From contig CALJUZ010000005.1 in the NCBI GenBank assembly GCA_937975235.1, positions 1 through 7,180 of the forward strand: DNA of 7,180 bases. Reading direction: 5' to 3'. Numbering within the stretch: position 1 is the stretch's first letter; every line of letters begins with the position of its first letter. This document shows, one piece after another, positions 1-7,078 of the stretch. The position numbers and the translations under genes were made by a program. This DNA comes from CALJUZ01 sp003387805 (GTDB lineage Bacteria > Bacillota > Limnochordia > Limnochordales > ZCTH02-B6). The notes below the pieces were generated by a model, which saw only the letters and a list, made by a program, of their open reading frames with translations, searched no databases and was not told where the DNA came from.

Positions 1-50
1 CGGCGCCCGCGGAAGCCGCCGCCTCGGGGCCCGTGCGGGTCGGGCCCTGA
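1..50 (+). CDS. Possible 3' end of an upstream gene (partial, unidentified)
   Basis: The third forward frame is open from the window edge and reads APAEAAASGPVRVGP before a TGA at 48-50. An Ala/Pro-rich tail of this kind is a common C-terminus in high-GC genomes, and a 9-bp GC hairpin begins four bases after the stop, as expected at a gene end. Fifteen residues cannot identify a product, and other frames are also open here because of the GC content. The call rests on position and composition only; the sequence left of the window would decide it. Confidence 0.35.
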   Translation, partial: APAEAAASGPVRVGP

Positions 51-53
51 CAC

Positions 54-87
54 CGCCGGCCGCCGCGGCGCGCCGTCCCGGCCGGCG
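54..87 (+). terminator. GC-rich hairpin, possible terminator of the upstream gene
   Basis: CGCCGGCCG at 54-62 and CGGCCGGCG at 79-87 are perfect 9-base inverted repeats around a 16-base loop that itself contains CCGCGG. No T-run follows (the next bases are CCCTTGGGG), so it is not a textbook intrinsic terminator. It could act with Rho, protect an mRNA 3' end, or be a chance product of the GC content. Its position directly after the putative stop at 50 favours a 3'-end role. Confidence 0.4.
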
Positions 88-109
88 CCCTTGGGGAGTC
101 CCTCCCGTT

Positions 110-125
110 GGTGACACAAGTCACA
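110..125. promoter_or_regulatory. CRP/FNR-like palindromic operator candidate
   Basis: The sequence is GGTGA-N6-TCACA, nine of ten positions matching the CRP consensus TGTGA-N6-TCACA; viewed symmetrically it is GTGAC-ACAA-GTCAC at 111-124. It lies 95 bases upstream of the EAL gene in a stretch less GC-rich than its surroundings. If the weak -10 at 170-175 is real, the site is centred near -64, compatible with activation by a Crp/Fnr-family protein. Which regulator binds is unknown, and one site may be coincidence. Confidence 0.35.
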
Positions 126-169
126 CCACCTCGTGACGTTGCGCGCTGTCGCCCAGCCCCAGGATTCTG

Positions 170-175
170 TAAATT
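170..175 (+). promoter_or_regulatory. Weak candidate -10 element for the EAL gene
   Basis: TAAATT matches TATAAT at four of six positions and sits in the most AT-rich patch of the leader (about 165-180). No good -35 is present at 16-18 bp spacing (TGTCGC at 147-152 is poor), so the promoter would depend on an activator, perhaps at the palindrome 110-125. A start near 182 would leave a leader of about 40 bases. This is a suggestion, not a firm call. Confidence 0.3.
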
Positions 176-220
176 TAAACGGGATCGCCACAGACTGGTG
201 TTTTTTGGAGTGATGCACCG

Positions 221-1069
221 ATGGAGAGGGCGGCGCACGACTCGGTGTGCTTTCCGCTGGCCGACGACCTGCGCAGCGTGGTCACGGAGGAGCAGCTGCG
301 CTTGCATTGCCAGCCGATCGTCGACATGCAAACCATGGAAATCGCCGGGTTCGAGGCGCTGGTGCGGTGGCAGCACCCGCGGCTCGGTTTGCTGTATCCG
401 GAGCGCTTTATCTCGCTGGCCGCCGAGACGGGGGCCATCGAGCCGATGACGCGGTGGGTTCTGAAGGAAGCGTGCCGGGGCCTCGCGGACTGGATCCAGC
501 GGGAGGACGGCAGCCCGGACTGGTTCGTCAGCGTCAACGTCGAGGCTCAGCAGCTGATGGACGCCGCGACCGTGGTGCAGGACGTGTCCGACGCGCTGGA
601 CACGGCGGGCCTGGCGCCGAACAACGTGAAACTGGAGCTGGCCGAGCGGGCCCGGTTCGACCCCGCGGCGGTGCGGCCCGCGCTGGACCAACTGCGCGGC
701 ATGGGCGTGTCGGTGGTCTTGGACGACTTCGGCACCGGTTTTGCCAGCCTGTACTGCCTCAAGGAGCTGCCGCTGGACGGCGTCAAGCTGGACCGGCTGT
801 TTTTGCGGGACGTGCCCGCGTGCCGCCGCGACGTCAAAATGCTGCGGACCATCGTCAAAGGCATGCACGAAGTCGGCCTGGGCGTGACGGTAGAGGGCGT
901 GGAGACCGCGGCGCAGGCCGCCGTCGTGCAGGAGCTGGCGTGCTTCGGCCAAGGTTTCTACTTCAGCCGGCCGCAAGCCGCGGAGGAGATGCGGAACTTT
1001 CTGTCCGCGTGGGCGGAAGGCCGGGCGGCCGAAAGCCGGCGCGGGTTCGGATGGGCGGGAGCGCGATGA
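221..1069 (+). CDS. Stand-alone EAL-domain cyclic-di-GMP phosphodiesterase
   Basis: This 282-residue cytosolic protein is predicted to hydrolyse c-di-GMP to linear pGpG. It is almost entirely one EAL domain (about residues 20-255) with no GGDEF, PAS, HAMP or membrane segment. The residues known to bind metal and substrate in active EAL enzymes are visible: E45 in the EAL signature (GFEAL), N106 in VSVN, E139 in LELAE, D168 and D169 in the loop-6 DDFGTG, K189 in VKLD, E225 in VEGVE and Q244 in GQG. Activity is therefore expected. The ATG at 221 is preceded by GGAGTGAT at 207-214, a usable ribosome site with slightly long spacing; the ATG at 213 is out of frame. The C-terminal 30 residues are Arg/Ala/Gly-rich and probably disordered. 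The stop overlaps the start of the next gene, so the two are likely coupled. The signal that controls it, and the process it serves, cannot be read from the protein because no sensor domain is present. Confidence 0.93.
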   Translation: MERAAHDSVCFPLADDLRSVVTEEQLRLHCQPIVDMQTMEIAGFEALVRWQHPRLGLLYPERFISLAAETGAIEPMTRWVLKEACRGLADWIQREDGSPDWFVSVNVEAQQLMDAATVVQDVSDALDTAGLAPNNVKLELAERARFDPAAVRPALDQLRGMGVSVVLDDFGTGFASLYCLKELPLDGVKLDRLFLRDVPACRRDVKMLRTIVKGMHEVGLGVTVEGVETAAQAAVVQELACFGQGFYFSRPQAAEEMRNFLSAWAEGRAAESRRGFGWAGAR

Positions 1070-1770
1070 AGCGGCTGCTGGAGACCAAATTCCCCGGCGT
1101 CGTGGAGCGGGTCGAGGGCGTGCTGCGGTTTGTCGGGCAGCACGGCGCCGCGACGTGGATGGAGGCGGCCTTCGTGGAGTTCACGGCCACGCTGCACCAT
1201 CGGCTGGCCGGGCTGGGTCCCGTTTTCGTGCGCGACATCGGTGAAATCGCCGAACTGGCCCGGCGGTGCCGGGATTTCGCCGGGAGGTTCGACGAGGAGC
1301 AGCGCCAGGGCCCCGTGGCGGACGTGGTGGCCCGGCACGTGCACAACTCCGAGGTGTGGGCCAGCGGCCAAATCATCCTTCAGCGGGGCGGCTGCTTCTA
1401 TTCGCGGCTGTGGGCCGGCACGGGGGTCACCGTGGAATCCGGCGTCTTTCGCGGCGAAGCGGCGACGGTCAGCCGGGGCCATGTGACCATGGACGAAGCG
1501 GGCAGCCCGTGGGGCACCGAGGTGCGCATCACCATTCTCGAAGACGGCGTGTTCAAGGCGCGGCGGGTGCATCCCGGCGTGCACGTGGTCATCGGCGGCG
1601 CCGGCTGCGTGTTTCGCACGGGCGCGCGAGGCGTGGTGGTGCGGCCGGCCGGCCGGGAGCTGGAGGTGACCGCGGCGTCGTGGGCCGAGGCGGGGCCCGG
1701 CGCGGGGAAGCGGCCCGGGGAAGGCCGGCGGGGCGCGGCCGCCGGCACCACGGCGGCAGACCCGGCCTAA
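1066..1770 (+). CDS. Short FapA/DUF342-like protein (C-terminal half only)
   Basis: This 234-residue protein has no signal peptide or membrane segment. Residues 1-85 look mostly helical and I do not recognise them. Residues about 91-160 show short Gly-punctuated beta repeats (HNSEVWASGQ, AGTGVTVESG) ending in GSPWGT at 146-151, and 166-177 contain HPGVHVVIG. These recall the FapA/DUF342 C-terminal beta-solenoid, where GS-x-x-GT and YPGV-x-(V/I)-x-IG motifs occur. That family link is by eye and needs a profile search. FapA proteins are usually about 450-650 residues with an N-terminal domain that is absent here, so this is a reduced form or a distinct relative. Residues from about 200 on are Gly/Ala/Arg-rich and probably disordered. 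The ATG at 1066 overlaps the previous TGA in ATGA, with GGAG at 1058-1061 just upstream; an ATG at 1051 would add five residues. FapA is known in flagellar assembly, so pairing with a c-di-GMP phosphodiesterase hints at motility or surface control, which is inference. Confidence 0.8.
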   Translation: MKRLLETKFPGVVERVEGVLRFVGQHGAATWMEAAFVEFTATLHHRLAGLGPVFVRDIGEIAELARRCRDFAGRFDEEQRQGPVADVVARHVHNSEVWASGQIILQRGGCFYSRLWAGTGVTVESGVFRGEAATVSRGHVTMDEAGSPWGTEVRITILEDGVFKARRVHPGVHVVIGGAGCVFRTGARGVVVRPAGRELEVTAASWAEAGPGAGKRPGEGRRGAAAGTTAADPA

Positions 1771-1778
1771 AGGATCAC

Positions 1779-1792
1779 CGAACGGGCGTGCG
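1779..1792. promoter_or_regulatory. Candidate LexA (DinR) SOS box upstream of uvrB
   Basis: CGAAC-GGGC-GTGCG matches the Gram-positive LexA palindrome CGAAC-N4-GTTCG at nine of ten half-site positions; the single mismatch is the central T of the right half. It overlaps the -35 region of the predicted uvrB promoter, where bound LexA would block RNA polymerase. The uvrBA operon is a known LexA target in Bacillus subtilis, so placement and gene agree. Binding itself is inferred. Confidence 0.62.
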
Positions 1793-1817
1793 GATCGCCA
1801 CCCCTTTGTGCTATACT
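1789..1817 (+). promoter_or_regulatory. Extended -10 promoter of uvrBA
   Basis: TATACT at 1812-1817 matches TATAAT at five of six positions and is preceded by TG at 1809-1810, one base away, giving an extended -10 (TGCTATACT). The -35 position at 17-bp spacing (TGCGGA, 1789-1794) is poor, which is usual for extended -10 promoters. Transcription would begin near 1824, leaving a leader of about 17-23 bases, just enough for the ribosome site. The AT-rich island stands out in GC-rich surroundings, and the LexA-like box lies across its upstream edge. Confidence 0.65.
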
Positions 1818-1840
1818 TTACACGTGCACAATGAGGGGGA

Positions 1841-3859
1841 ATGAGCGTGGCGGAGCAGCGGTTTCGACTGGTGTCCGATTACACGCCGAAAGGCGATCAG
1901 CCGCAGGCCATCGAGCAGCTCGTGGAGGGCATCGAGGCGGGACTGCGCTTCCAGACGCTTTTGGGCGCCACCGGCACGGGCAAGACGTATACCATGGCCA
2001 AGGTGATCGAGCGGGTGCAGCGCCCGACTCTGGTCCTCGCGCACAACAAGACGCTGGCGGCCCAGCTGGCCGCGGAGTTCCGCGAGTTTTTCCCGCACAA
2101 CGCGGTGCATTATTTCATCAGCTATTACGACTATTACCAGCCTGAAGCGTACGTGCCCCAGACGGACACGTACATCGAGAAAGACGCGTCCATCAACGAC
2201 GAGATCGACCGGCTGCGGCACGCGGCCACCAGCGCGCTGTTCGAGCGGCGGGACGTGATCATCGTGGCCAGCGTGTCGTGTATCTACGGCCTGGGCTCGC
2301 CCGAGGACTACGTCGGCATGAAGCTGTCGCTGAAGCACGGCGACATCCGGGACCGGGACAACGTGCTGCGGCGCCTGGTGGGCATCCAGTACCAGCGCAA
2401 CGACTACGGTTTCAAGCGCGGCACCTTCCGGGTGCGGGGCGACGTGGTGGAAATCGTGCCGGCGTACGAGGAAAACATCGTGCGCATCGAGTTTTTCGGC
2501 GACGAGGTGGAGCGCATCGTCGAGGTGGACGCGCTGACCGGCGAAATTTTGGGCGAGAAGGACGAAATCCGCATTTACCCGGCGACGCACTTTATCACGC
2601 CCGAGGAGAAGCTGCGCCGGGCCATCGAGTCCATCGAGGCCGAGCTGCACGAGCGGCTCAAGTATTTCCGGGACAACGGCATGCTGCTGGAGGCGCAGAG
2701 GCTGGAGCAGCGGACGAAGTACGATTTGGAAATGCTGCAGGAAGTGGGGTACTGCCAGGGCGTCGAGAACTATTCGCGGCATCTGGACGGCCGGGCCGCG
2801 GGCGAGCCGCCGGCGACGCTGCTGGACTATTTCCCGAAAGACTACTTGATGATCATCGACGAGTCGCACCAGACGATTCCGCAGGTGCGGGCCATGTACA
2901 ACGGCGACCGGTCGCGCAAGGAAACGCTGGTGGAGTACGGTTTCCGGCTGCCGTCGGCGCTGGACAACCGGCCGCTGACCTTCGAGGAGTTCGAGGAGCG
3001 GCTGAACCAGGTGGTGTTTACGTCGGCCACGCCGGGCCCGTACGAGCGGGAGAAGAGCCAGCGCATCGTGGAGCAGATCATCCGGCCCACGGGGCTGGTG
3101 GACCCGGAGGTCGTGGTGAAGCCCGTGGAGGGCCAGATCGACGATTTGATGGAGGAGTGCCGGCAAGTCATCGCCCGGGGCGAGCGGGTGCTGGTGACGA
3201 CGCTGACCAAGAAGATGGCCGAGGATTTGACCGATTACCTGGCCGACATGGGCATGAAGGTGCGGTATTTGCACTCGGACATCACGGCGCTGGAGCGGGT
3301 GGAGATTTTGCGGGACCTGCGGCTGGGCGAGTTCGACATTCTCGTGGGCATCAACTTGCTGCGGGAAGGCCTGGACTTGCCGGAAGTGTCGCTGGTCGCG
3401 ATTTTGGACGCGGACAAGGAAGGCTTCCTGCGGTCGGAGACGTCGCTCATTCAGACCATCGGCCGGGCGGCCCGCAACGTCCACGGGCGGGTGGTCATGT
3501 ACGCCGACACCATCACGGACTCCATGCGGCGGGCCATTGACGAAACCAACCGCCGGCGCAGGATTCAGATGGAGTACAACGAAAAGCACGGCATCACGCC
3601 CGAGACGGTGCAGAAGGCGGTGCGGGACATCGTGCAGCAGACCCGGGCCGCCGAGGAGCAGGCCCGCTACGATGCGGCGGCCGAGAAGCGGGCGGAGGTC
3701 ATGTCCATGTCGCCGGAGGAGCTGGCCCGGCGCATTCAGGAGCTGGAGGCGGAAATGTTCGCCGCGGCCGAGGAGCTGCTCTTCGAGCGGGCGGCCGAGC
3801 TGCGGGACGAGGTCAAGGAGCTGCGGGAGCTGCTCCTGACCATGGAGGTCGCCGGCTGA
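1841..3859 (+). CDS. uvrB: Excinuclease ABC subunit B
   Basis: UvrB is the DNA-damage-verifying helicase-like ATPase of nucleotide excision repair: UvrA loads it at lesions, and it then recruits UvrC for the dual incision. The 672 residues are full length. Visible in order are the Walker A motif GATGTGKT (42-49), the Tyr-rich beta-hairpin that inserts between strands (about 95-118, SYYDYYQPEAY onward), the Walker B DESH (340-343), the TSATPG motif (394 onward), helicase motif VI QTIGRAARN (538-546), and the C-terminal UVR coiled-coil motif that contacts UvrC (about 630-665). The ATG at 1841 abuts the purine-rich GAGGGGGA at 1833-1840; the in-frame GTG at 1847 has better spacing and would remove only two residues, so the exact start is uncertain. 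It is the first gene of the uvrBA operon, behind an extended -10 promoter and a probable LexA box. No key residue appears to be missing. Confidence 0.99.
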   Translation: MSVAEQRFRLVSDYTPKGDQPQAIEQLVEGIEAGLRFQTLLGATGTGKTYTMAKVIERVQRPTLVLAHNKTLAAQLAAEFREFFPHNAVHYFISYYDYYQPEAYVPQTDTYIEKDASINDEIDRLRHAATSALFERRDVIIVASVSCIYGLGSPEDYVGMKLSLKHGDIRDRDNVLRRLVGIQYQRNDYGFKRGTFRVRGDVVEIVPAYEENIVRIEFFGDEVERIVEVDALTGEILGEKDEIRIYPATHFITPEEKLRRAIESIEAELHERLKYFRDNGMLLEAQRLEQRTKYDLEMLQEVGYCQGVENYSRHLDGRAAGEPPATLLDYFPKDYLMIIDESHQTIPQVRAMYNGDRSRKETLVEYGFRLPSALDNRPLTFEEFEERLNQVVFTSATPGPYEREKSQRIVEQIIRPTGLVDPEVVVKPVEGQIDDLMEECRQVIARGERVLVTTLTKKMAEDLTDYLADMGMKVRYLHSDITALERVEILRDLRLGEFDILVGINLLREGLDLPEVSLVAILDADKEGFLRSETSLIQTIGRAARNVHGRVVMYADTITDSMRRAIDETNRRRRIQMEYNEKHGITPETVQKAVRDIVQQTRAAEEQARYDAAAEKRAEVMSMSPEELARRIQELEAEMFAAAEELLFERAAELRDEVKELRELLLTMEVAG

Positions 3860-3903
3860 GGCGGCCGCGCCGCTGATTTTCCGGCAGGAAACGGGGAACG
3901 ACG

Positions 3904-6768
3904 GTGTCTACGAAAAAGCTTGTGATACGCGGTGCGCGTCAGCACAACCTAAAGAACATCGATTTGGAGATTCCGCGGGACAAGCTGGTGGTGTTTACCG
4001 GCTTGTCCGGGTCGGGCAAGTCGTCTTTGGCCTTTGACACCATCTACGCCGAGGGGCAGCGCCGCTACGTGGAGTCGCTGTCCGCGTACGCGCGCCAGTT
4101 TCTCGGCCAGATGGACAAACCCGACGTGGATTTCATCGAAGGGTTGTCGCCGGCCATTTCCATCGACCAGAAGACCACCAGCCGCAACCCCCGTTCCACG
4201 GTGGGCACCGTGACGGAAGTGTACGACTACTTGCGGCTTTTGTACGCGCGCATCGGCAAGCCGCACTGTCCCAGCTGCGGCCGGCCCATTGCGCAGCAGA
4301 CGGTAGAGCAGATCGTGGACCAGGTCATGGCGCTGGGCGAAGGCACCCGCCTGCAGGTGCTGTCGCCGGTGGTGCGGGGCCGCAAGGGCGAGTACAAGAA
4401 GCTGCTGCAGGAGATCGCCCGGGAAGGGTTCGTGCGGGTGCGGGTCGACGGCGAGATGCGGGAGGCGTCGGAGCCCGTCGACCTGGACAAGAACAAGAAG
4501 CACTGGATCGAGATCGTCGTGGACCGTATCGTGGTCCGGGAGGGCATCGAAGGGCGGCTGGCCGACTCCATTGAGACCGCGCTGCGGCGGGCCGACGGTT
4601 TGGTGCTTATCCACGTGCTGGGCCGCCGGGGCCAGGAGGGCGCGGAGCCGCAGGAGCTGCTGTTCAGCGAGAAGCTGGCGTGCCCGGACTGCGGCATCAG
4701 CATCGAGGAACTGTCGCCGCGCATGTTTTCCTTTAACAGCCCCTACGGCGCGTGCCCGCAGTGCGACGGCCTGGGCGTGCGCATGGAGATCGACCCGGAC
4801 TTGGTCATCAACAAGAATTTGTCCATCCGGGAAGGCGGCATCCTGCCGTGGGCCAGCAGCCACAGCCGCTGGCTCCATGCGGTGCTGGAGACGGTGTGCC
4901 AGGTGCACGGCATCGACATGGACGCGCCCATGGGCCGGCTGCCGGAGGAGCACCTCCAGGTGCTTCTGTACGGCACGGGGACGCGCAAGTACCCGTTTGA
5001 GTACGTCAACCGGCAGGGCCGGAGGCGGATGTACGAGTCGTCCTTTGAGGGCGTGGTGCCCCAGCTGACCCGGCGCCATCGGGAGTCCACGTCGGCCTGG
5101 CACCGGGCCGAGATCGAGAAGTACATGAGCAGCCGCCCGTGCACCGCCTGCGGCGGCGGGCGACTGCGGCCCGAGTCTTTGGCCGTCACCGTGGGCGGCA
5201 AGAACATCGTCGAAGTGACGGCCATGTCCATCCGGGACGCGCTGGAGTTTTTCGGGAACCTGGAGCTCAGCGAACGGGACCGGGTCATCGCCCACCAGGT
5301 GCTGAAGGAAATCCGCGCCCGGCTGGGCTTCCTCGTCAACGTGGGCCTGGACTACCTGACGCTGGACCGGGCGGCGGGTACGCTGTCGGGCGGCGAGGCC
5401 CAGCGCATCCGGCTGGCCACGCAAATCGGCTCGCAGCTGGTGGGCGTGCTGTACATTTTGGACGAGCCCAGCATCGGCCTGCACCAGCGGGACAACAACA
5501 AGCTGCTGGACGCGCTGAAGGGCTTGCGGGATCTGGGCAACACCGTCATCGTGGTGGAGCACGACGATGATACGATCCGGGCCGCGGATTTCATCGTGGA
5601 CATCGGCCCGGGCGCCGGCAAGCACGGCGGCCAGGTGGTGGCGGCCGGGACGCTGGAGGAGATTATGGCCGAGCCCCGCTCGGTGACGGGCCAGTTCTTG
5701 TCCGGGCGGCGAGCGATTCGGGTGCCTGCGGCCCGGCGGCGGGGCAACGGCAAGGTGCTGCGCATCCGGGGCGCCCGGGAGAACAACCTGAAGAACATCG
5801 ACGTGGAAATTCCGCTGGGCATGTTCGTCTGCGTCACCGGCGTGTCGGGTTCGGGCAAGAGCACGCTGGTCAACGAGATTTTGTACAAGGCGCTGGCGCA
5901 GAAGCTGCACGGCGCGGGCGCCCGGCCGGGCGAACACGACGGCATCGACGGCATCGAGCATCTGGACAAAGTCATTGACATCGACCAGTCGCCCATCGGG
6001 CGGACGCCGCGGTCGAACCCGGCCACGTATACCGGCGCGTTTGACGGCATCCGGGCGTTGTTTGCGCAAGTGCCCGAGGCGGCGATGCGCGGCTACAAGC
6101 CCGGTCGCTTTAGCTTCAACCTGAAAGGCGGCCGCTGCGAGGCGTGCGCGGGCGACGGCATCATCCGCATCGAGATGCACTTTTTGCCCGACGTGTACGT
6201 GCCGTGCGAAGTGTGCAAAGGCAAGCGGTACAACCGGGAAACACTGGAAGTGCGGTACAAGGGCAAAAACATTGCGGACGTCTTGGAGATGCGGGTGGAC
6301 GAGGCGCTGGAGTTTTTCTCGGCGCACCCGGCCATCGCCAGGAAGCTGCAGACGCTGAACGACGTGGGGCTGGGCTACATCCAGCTGGGCCAGCCCGCCA
6401 CCACGCTGTCGGGCGGCGAGGCGCAGCGGGTGAAGCTGGCCACCGAGCTGAGCCGCCGCAGCAACGGCCGGACGCTGTACATTCTGGACGAGCCGACGAC
6501 GGGCCTGCACACCGCCGACATCGAGAAGCTGCTGGACGTGCTGAACCGTCTGGTGGAGGCGGGCGACACGGTGCTGGTCATCGAGCACAACCTGGACGTC
6601 ATCAAGACGGCCGACTACATCATCGACTTGGGCCCCGAAGGCGGCGACGGCGGCGGCACGGTGGTGGCCACCGGCACGCCCGAGGAGGTCGCGGCCGTGC
6701 CCGGGTCGTACACGGGCCAGTTCCTGAAGCCGCTGCTGAACGCCGGCGCGGCGGTGGGGGCGGTCTGA
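3904..6768 (+). CDS. uvrA: Excinuclease ABC subunit A
   Basis: UvrA is the ABC-type ATPase dimer that scans DNA for helix distortion and delivers UvrB. The 954 residues are full length with two ABC modules. The first has Walker A GLSGSGKS (33-40), signature LSGGEAQR (494-501) and Walker B ILDEPS (D520, E521). The second has Walker A GVSGSGKST (646-654), signature LSGGEAQR (835-842) and Walker B ILDEPT (D862, E863). Zinc-type cysteine pairs occur at C260/C263 with C284/C287 and at C745/C748 with C768/C771, the latter being the C-terminal zinc finger involved in damaged-DNA recognition. Further CxxC pairs at C122/C125 and C413/C416 may form a third zinc site. The start is GTG at 3904, with GGGGA at 3893-3897 six bases upstream and the family's usual N-terminal sequence (VIRGARQHNLKNI) directly following. 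It lies 44 bp after uvrB without an evident promoter, so it is probably co-transcribed and SOS-controlled. uvrC does not follow within the window. Confidence 0.99.
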   Translation: MSTKKLVIRGARQHNLKNIDLEIPRDKLVVFTGLSGSGKSSLAFDTIYAEGQRRYVESLSAYARQFLGQMDKPDVDFIEGLSPAISIDQKTTSRNPRSTVGTVTEVYDYLRLLYARIGKPHCPSCGRPIAQQTVEQIVDQVMALGEGTRLQVLSPVVRGRKGEYKKLLQEIAREGFVRVRVDGEMREASEPVDLDKNKKHWIEIVVDRIVVREGIEGRLADSIETALRRADGLVLIHVLGRRGQEGAEPQELLFSEKLACPDCGISIEELSPRMFSFNSPYGACPQCDGLGVRMEIDPDLVINKNLSIREGGILPWASSHSRWLHAVLETVCQVHGIDMDAPMGRLPEEHLQVLLYGTGTRKYPFEYVNRQGRRRMYESSFEGVVPQLTRRHRESTSAWHRAEIEKYMSSRPCTACGGGRLRPESLAVTVGGKNIVEVTAMSIRDALEFFGNLELSERDRVIAHQVLKEIRARLGFLVNVGLDYLTLDRAAGTLSGGEAQRIRLATQIGSQLVGVLYILDEPSIGLHQRDNNKLLDALKGLRDLGNTVIVVEHDDDTIRAADFIVDIGPGAGKHGGQVVAAGTLEEIMAEPRSVTGQFLSGRRAIRVPAARRRGNGKVLRIRGARENNLKNIDVEIPLGMFVCVTGVSGSGKSTLVNEILYKALAQKLHGAGARPGEHDGIDGIEHLDKVIDIDQSPIGRTPRSNPATYTGAFDGIRALFAQVPEAAMRGYKPGRFSFNLKGGRCEACAGDGIIRIEMHFLPDVYVPCEVCKGKRYNRETLEVRYKGKNIADVLEMRVDEALEFFSAHPAIARKLQTLNDVGLGYIQLGQPATTLSGGEAQRVKLATELSRRSNGRTLYILDEPTTGLHTADIEKLLDVLNRLVEAGDTVLVIEHNLDVIKTADYIIDLGPEGGDGGGTVVATGTPEEVAAVPGSYTGQFLKPLLNAGAAVGAV

Positions 6769-7078
6769 GAGCCTGCCGGCCCGCTAGGCCCGGCATGTCC
6801 GGGCCGTCCAGCGGGTCATGCGGGTCGGGCACTGCCGACGGGGCCGTGACCGTTGCAGTCCGAGAGCCCAGGCCGTTCTAACCGGCAAGCCGGAGCAGGA
6901 CCGAGCCGAGGTCTTGGGGGTTCAGCAGCCATTGCGGCGGCGGTGGCGGCGGGGGCCGGCACCGACCGAGGTTCGAGCGCTGGCGTCGTGCCCGAGTACG
7001 GCTGCAGGCGCGGCTTCAAGGGCGGCTCCGGCGGTGCGACCGGCCAGGCAACCGATTGTTGGTCGTTTCTCGGAGCGA
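6769..7078. other. Intergenic region without a convincing gene
   Basis: About 310 bases follow uvrA. Several frames stay open on both strands because of the GC content, but none has a credible ribosome site, and their translations are Arg/Ala/Gly/Pro-rich strings with no recognisable fold. I see no tRNA, riboswitch or insertion-sequence end. The contents are the GC hairpins near 6787 and 6882, a GGC/GGT-rich simple-sequence patch near 6934-6958, and a less GC-rich stretch near 7050-7070 that leads into the palindrome array. Confidence 0.6.
6787..6805 (+). terminator. GC hairpin after uvrA, possible transcript end
   Basis: GGCCCGG (6787-6793) and CCGGGCC (6799-6805) form a perfect 7-bp stem around the loop CATGT, starting 19 bases after the uvrA stop. 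The following bases (GTCCAGCGGG) contain no U-tract, so intrinsic termination is doubtful. The position suits a 3'-end stabilising or Rho-assisted element for the uvrBA message. A second small hairpin, CCGGC-AA-GCCGG, lies further on at 6882-6893. Confidence 0.4.

Noticed and set aside
170..194. Flagellar sigma-factor promoter (TAAA-N15-GCCGATAT type) for the EAL gene
   Set aside because: TAAA is present at 170-173, but the downstream element (GCCACAGA at 187-194) matches poorly and the spacing is short.
247..1770. A single 507-codon frame spanning the EAL gene and the FapA-like gene
   Set aside because: Its first 270 codons are Gly/Arg/Ala-rich noise read out of frame with the clear EAL domain. 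Only the part from 1066 is meaningful.
1811..3589. Long antisense open frame (592 codons) opposite uvrB
   Set aside because: Same cause: low-complexity His/Leu/Arg/Val translation without motifs, opposite a complete UvrB.
3949..6588. Very long antisense open frame (879 codons) opposite uvrA
   Set aside because: Its translation is a His/Val/Arg/Leu-rich string with no domain, a typical mirror of a high-GC codon-biased gene. The + strand encodes an unmistakable UvrA over the same bases.
6989..7000. GGTTCGAGC, resembling a tRNA T-loop
   Set aside because: No acceptor stem, anticodon arm or D-arm can be formed around it.
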